A stretch of 64,000 bases of DNA from Thinopyrum elongatum (Eukaryota; Streptophyta; Magnoliopsida; Poales; Poaceae): contig CM022303.1 of NCBI GenBank assembly GCA_011799875.1, forward strand, positions 188,394,088 through 188,458,087, in the 5' to 3' direction. Numbering within the stretch: the stretch's first letter is position 1; the number at the start of each line of letters is the position of its first letter. Shown here piece by piece: positions 59,481 through 64,000 of this stretch. The translations under genes were made by a program, and so were the position numbers. Under the pieces are notes generated by a model, which worked only from the letters and a program-made list of their open reading frames with translations, ran no database searches and was not told the DNA's origin.

Positions 59481-60381
59481 GAAGAAAACGGGACAAAAAC
59501 CGGGCCCAAAAAAAAACCAGAATGAAAAACTCAGTCCGGACGCTTCCCAAATCAAGTTGGCTGCTTCACAAAAAATGTTCGTGCGTAGATCGGCCATCCC
59601 ACTAAATCTAGCGCAGGGAATAGGGGTCTGTGTTGCGTACGGATTTGCCTTTAACGAGCGCTACAGGCGCCAAATAGGACTTGGCATCGCTCGATTCTAT
59701 ACATATTTAGGCTTCAATTCTATACATACTAGTAGAACGCTCGTGCGTTACCACGGACTTTTGATTTATTTCTTCCGATTACACCTAAGATTCATTTCAA
59801 ATTTCACATGTATTTTTTTCTAATTATGCATATAATGTATACCATATTTCACAGTATAGAAAAAAGATAGCCTGCAATAACTGAAAATATTTGAAATCCA
59901 CTTCACCTGTAATGTAAATTGATCATGATTACATAGAGAGAAATGATCCAGATAATTATATGTTATAAACTAAAATCTACTTGATGCACTTAAGATACTC
60001 TCCTACAAGGTCAGGAATGTTGTCTTTAACTTCATTTCCACGGTGCTTCAGCAAGTATAATATAAACTTATTTCTCAACTCATAACCATGGTGCACAAGC
60101 AATATATATAGTTAGTATGAAGATTTACCTATAAATTTCTCGTGCACATCTATAATCTAGTATGTTTTGTTAATAAATCACTCAACATCTTTTTTCCCCG
60201 CCTTCTATCTCCGCAACTCCAGTCCATGTTCACCACCTCAATTTGTGACAGATCCGGCTCCCAAGCCCCCTTCCACCTTCATCAACACACACTTTGAATT
60301 TTAAACACGTAACGATGAGCTTGTGCTATATTTCACAGAAAAGTCCTCTCTTTCTCTCATTGTAATATGAAACTCTACCAA

Positions 60382-60412
<31 letters not shown>

Positions 60413-60479
60413 CGCACACACACACACCCACATCTCCCTCCCTCCCTCTATCTCTCTCTCTCTCCCCCCCCCCCCCCCC
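60382..60479. repeat. Compound microsatellite (CT)n(CA)n(CCCT)n(CT)n(C)16
   Basis: Nearly 100 bases of simple sequence: CT repeats, then CA repeats, CCCT repeats, CT repeats and a run of 16 C. Confidence 0.95.
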
Positions 60480-62012
60480 TACCTCTCCCACAACTCAAAC
60501 CTTAATTTTGGCTCAGCTTAATTTTTCTCAGTGTTAACATTCAGTGGTTACAGTATATCATAGAAGAGGTTAGTAGAGTTCACCCCATGTCAATTTTCTC
60601 TAACTCTAATCGATTTTCTACATACAAATTCTTATACAATAATCAGATTATCAAGATTTGAATGTAGCAAACTTGATAATGTTACTGTAAAATACATAGT
60701 ATTACTGCGAAATTGATTCTTTAGAAGAAAAAAGAGAGGCAAATTCGTTACTATGTGAACTGGAGAACTTTTGGGCATGCCTAAATTTATGTCCAGTATA
60801 GTCAACTCAGCTAGAACTACTTGTGCGCAATCCATACTGTACGACCCAATGAAGCAAATCGTTTGATTCCTCGCCATGCTTTATGATGTCAAGTACCTAA
60901 GCTCATGTTCGATTAGTATGTAATAGTAGAGATACTAATATTACGGCGAACCTCACTTCATCAAACATTCAAGCTGTAGGTCACTAATACCTTGGGCTCA
61001 CGTAGCTCGCTCGGTGGTGCCTGAACCATGTTGTGCAGTATGTGGAGCGCCCTATCCGCCACTAATTAAGGTTGTTCCTTGGTACTTCCAAACCTGCCAA
61101 TAAATACATGACATGAATGGATGAAAATCGTTGAACCATGTGCTCACATGGCTGCAACCTAATTCTTTGACCAACCTAACACTGCGCCGCTCACTCTTGC
61201 AATTTCATCTCTTTCTTGCAGCCTCTAGGGATATTGTGATTCTCCTGGAAATCCTCCTCGTCACTCGCTGAATCATCCTCTGCAACTGTACAACTGAAAA
61301 TCATCATGGCCCAGCTAGGGTTAATACGTATAAGATGCAATTGTTATGCCGTTGTCAGAAGAGTAAATAAAGAACATATTATCTTCATACCCATATTTAT
61401 ACAAATATTTAGCCAGCAAGAACATGTACTTGCCCACTTCATTGCAAACAAACTCATATGTGCGACTTCTAATTAATGTAAAATTAGTTCGCAACTTAGC
61501 AAAGTTTAGAACCAGATGGACAACTACATATATAGAGGCTCAAATATACTTGTATTCCCTTTTTTTTATTTCCCCTAGGTGCTGCGGGTAGAGTATGCAG
61601 ATTGAACCTCCTCGTATACGTAATACCTGTATACTGACCTGAATATAATTTGCACTATTGAACAGATTGTAACCAATTTAAAACTGTTTTGGGTAGTATG
61701 TGCCTTTCACAAATAGGTAAAATATAATAGAACTAAGTAGTTATTAGATGAAAGCACCCAAAAAAAATGTGGGTTGCTAATTATGCTTATAGGTAGCTGA
61801 CATACATGCTATGAAAAATTACTTACATGTAAAAAGATATAGGGATTGTGAAGCAATACTTGGTATATGTAATACCACATGGTAAAGAGATGAAGAAAAA
61901 TAATTGAAGGAAAACACTTTTTTGCCCAGATCTTAAAATGGTAAATATGCAGCTTTATCTGCTTTGGAAGAAAATGACCTCTTGTTTATTTTGATAAAAA
62001 TAGATTCACAAT

Positions 62013-62151
62013 CGTGGGGCAGTCACAATCCAAACAAAACTTGCACATACAGATTGGGTACTTTTCTTACCTCAGTAGAATTGTATTGCAGTTCTGTAAA
62101 ATCATGGGGCAGTCACAATCCTAACAAAACTTGCACGTACAGATTCGGTAA
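62013..62151. repeat. Direct repeat pair of ~48 bases
   Basis: GGGGCAGTCACAATCC, AACAAAACTTGCAC and TACAGATT words recur 90 bases apart (about 62013-62061 and 62103-62151). They lie inside an open frame of 150 codons (61964-62416) that has no known domain and is probably not a gene. Confidence 0.75.
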
Positions 62152-62638
62152 TGAATTCATCTCTGATAATGATTCGACTATGTTCTGTGCAAACAAGAGA
62201 GGACTGCTTCAGCAAAAGTACCAAGTAACAATCAGCAGTAGCATCAATGCTAGCATCATTCAACAAGTCCCTGTCGATTCATTTACATTCGCAGAACATC
62301 AAATTCTTTATTATTCCATGCGTCAAGGAGCAAAGATTCACTATAATCAGAACCAAAATAAAGGGAAACTATTACTGAACGCTGTCACGCCTGCTGATTC
62401 TCATTTACATTCATAGAACATCAAATGCAGGAAAACAACCATAGAAGAAATGTTCGGAAAAGAATTAATTTGCAAGAAACAAAAATAATTTGTCCTTATA
62501 CTGGCAGGAACAAGCAGAACTGTCTCAAACTACGACATGCAGGGTAGCACATCGAAAATAAAGGGAACACAATAAACATAAAAGCAATGAAGACAAAGAA
62601 AAATATACCCGCACTCTCCTTTCGAGAGTAAGTCTTAC

Positions 62639-62709
62639 AAAGTAAGATCATCCAACTTCTTCTCAAGTTTATTCTTCGCCTCCCGGAGTGCACCAGCTTC
62701 ATTTGCAGT
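62639..62709 (-). pseudogene. Captured exon resembling plant class XI myosin
   Basis: On the minus strand, after an AG acceptor (TTCTTTAG), 71 bases encode a segment containing GALREAKNKLEKKLDDLT, followed by a GTAAG donor. The charged heptad sequence GAL-x-AK-x-KLEK-x-(L/V)-(D/E)-(D/E)-LT is characteristic of the start of the coiled coil after the IQ motifs in plant class XI myosins, the actin motors of the cytoplasm. Only this single exon was recognised; neighbouring exons are absent, so it is a fragment. Identification is from memory of the family and from a short match. Confidence 0.55.
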
Positions 62710-62814
62710 CTAAAGAAGCAATCATGCATAAGAATACTCCCAATGAACACCAATAAAACAAAGACGTTACACAAGCTCGGAAATTACGAACAGTAACATT
62801 TGCAAAAGAAATCA

Positions 62815-62922
62815 GAGATAACATTAGATTAGGATGCTTTTCTTTTAGGTGAGATAACATTAGATTAGCATGTTTTTCTTTTAGGTGAGATAACATTAGA
62901 TTAGGATGTTTTTCTTTTAGGT
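62815..62922. repeat. Three tandem 36-base repeats
   Basis: Three consecutive copies of a unit starting GAGATAACATTAGATTAGG and ending TTTCTTTTAGGT (62815-62850, 62851-62886, 62887-62922), with one or two differences between copies. Confidence 0.95.
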
Positions 62923-64000
62923 GTATATGGTTGTTAGGACCAGCTCTAAACATAAACAACATTAATCAGGAAAGGTGGTGGGCTTTCCCTCTCAACCTCG
63001 GCGACATAGCCAGCCTACCTACATTCCTCAGAGTCACCGGTCTTCAGCGACAATGAAACAACATTCAGAAGACCCTCTTCTTGGAATTAACCTGACCCTC
63101 AATATCCTAGCCATATCTAATAAAGATTTTTATTCTAAACTGCACAGCTGTTGCTTGACATGGTGCTGACAGGTGGCTCCCCCAAACGAGTCGACAACAA
63201 CAAAGGAAATCCCAGTAGCATATTACGAAGAATCCGGACATAAGCATAGGTTCACGATAGATGGCAGGGCTGGAGGCGCAATTTGTATACTAATGGCATC
63301 ATGACACTAAATAGAGGGTTATCTTACGCAATGGTATATATGCTATAGTGTGTGAATTTTGCAGAATCAAAATCATTCTAGACACAGACTTACTGTAACA
63401 TCCCCGGACAAACAAAATAATACACTGTAACATTATAATTAGTGGCAGTTACTCTGTCTTGATGTAATTGATACATATAAATGAAATCACTCTATTGCAG
63501 TGACCAATTCACTCTCATACTGAGCTAAAAAGATTGTATATTTACTCGTCCTTGAGAATCAAAACAAGAATGTGCTCATAGGAGCAAGTTCGTTCTAGCC
63601 ATGTTTTGGAAGCTGTATAATCAAACAAAAAAGAATTTAAAATATATTACACACACAACATTTAATGAGGACATCCGTGTTGAGGTCTATGAATGTGCTC
63701 ATAGGAGCAATCTCAACATAATTAACATCCGTATTAACGAGCTCAATTTGCATAGAAATATACGTAAACGGATTTCAAGTGAAAAGAATATTTCAATGTT
63801 TTTTTGGATCAACTTTCGGAGTGTTAATTTTATCAACTTTCAGAGTGCTTTTCCTGAAGGCATAAGTGGAAGCTTTGGACAGTATAATAGACCAATTAAG
63901 TAATAACGATCCGATGGTCAAAGAAATATATAACAGCCATACATCCATTTGGAAAAGACCAAGGCAGCCCACCCTAGATCAGATTCGTACAATACAGTAG
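62923..64000. other. Intergenic, no gene recognised
   Basis: AT-rich. A 20-base word GAATGTGCTCATAGGAGCAA occurs twice (63568 and 63691). The open frame at 63601-63903 has no recognisable domain. Confidence 0.45.

Larger units (their letters stand above)
59729..64000 (-). mobile_element. Candidate second Helitron (3' end seen, 5' end not found)
   Basis: At 59729-59732 the minus strand has CTAG followed by T, preceded by a hairpin (CGTGGTAACGCACG) nine to ten bases away. This has the same design as the end at 50927. The element should extend rightward. No 5' TC terminus between A and T was identified before the window ends, so the right boundary given is only the window edge. The region contains exon-like fragments (62639-62709 and weaker ones) but no helicase. 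Confidence 0.45.

Noticed and set aside
59557..59823. 88-codon plus-strand frame across the Helitron end
   Set aside because: It spans the CTAG terminus and contains no known domain; a chance frame.
62815..62922. Possible CRISPR-like array
   Set aside because: The three 36-base units are directly adjacent without spacers, and this is plant nuclear DNA; it is an ordinary tandem repeat.
63880..63891. Possible 5' end of the second Helitron (TCTATTATACTGTCC on the minus strand)
   Set aside because: The base before TC is G, not the A required for insertion between A and T, and no relative supports it.

Overview
This window is nuclear DNA of a grass of the wheat tribe (Triticeae). The evidence is the set of repeats: an Angela/BARE/WIS-type Copia LTR, two Sabrina/WHAM/Fatima-type Gypsy LTR families with a TGGCGCCGTTGCC primer site, a CACTA transposon with Triticeae-style ends, an Au-type SINE, Stowaway and Harbinger MITEs, and Helitron ends. 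No intact host gene is visible. The only clear host-gene sequence is a decayed 5' half of the RNA polymerase II largest-subunit gene (RPB1/NRPB1) at 46365-50712.

Layout of 1-43.8 kb: a deep nest of insertions. The outermost visible layer is a LINE fragment (43381-43760, minus). A WHAM/Fatima-like LTR (42778-43380, minus) lies against it and is cut by a minus-strand Angela Copia element. The right-hand (5') LTR of that Angela is split by a chromodomain Gypsy element (23708-42219, target duplication CATTG). Its pol is split by a non-coding WHAM/Sabrina-like Gypsy element (4590-19374, target duplication AACCA). That element carries a Sabrina-like solo LTR in its own 5' LTR (5495-6918) and a CACTA element in its internal region (11083-17411, target duplication ATA). 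These duplications let the insertion order be read directly.

Assembly quality is a theme of this half. Positions 1 to about 3560 repeat about 20776 to 24230, including the same Gypsy-into-Angela junction. The Gypsy block has the form LTR-internal-LTR-internal-LTR with a single outer target duplication. The paired copies differ mainly by 1-2 base indels. The middle LTR contains 25 Ns and has lost about 2.4 kb. Together these suggest unmerged, poorly corrected long-read copies of one locus, although true tandem duplication is not excluded.

Layout of 43.8-64 kb: a less nested, more gene-like stretch. It holds a broken Harbinger transposase gene with an Au-type SINE in its right end, the RPB1 pseudogene (with a LINE tail in intron 1), a 3.1-kb Helitron, a large foldback element, a Harbinger-type MITE, two Stowaway MITEs and another inverted-repeat MITE. 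A second Helitron 3' end lies at 59729. To its right are exon-like fragments, one of which resembles class XI myosin. The rest is intergenic DNA with microsatellites and a 35-base poly-C run.

Nothing here looks like an operating multi-gene system. The most useful observations are the RPB1 pseudogene (altered catalytic motif, decay that looks CpG-driven), the Helitron that follows it, the possible myosin exon capture, and the signs of false duplication.
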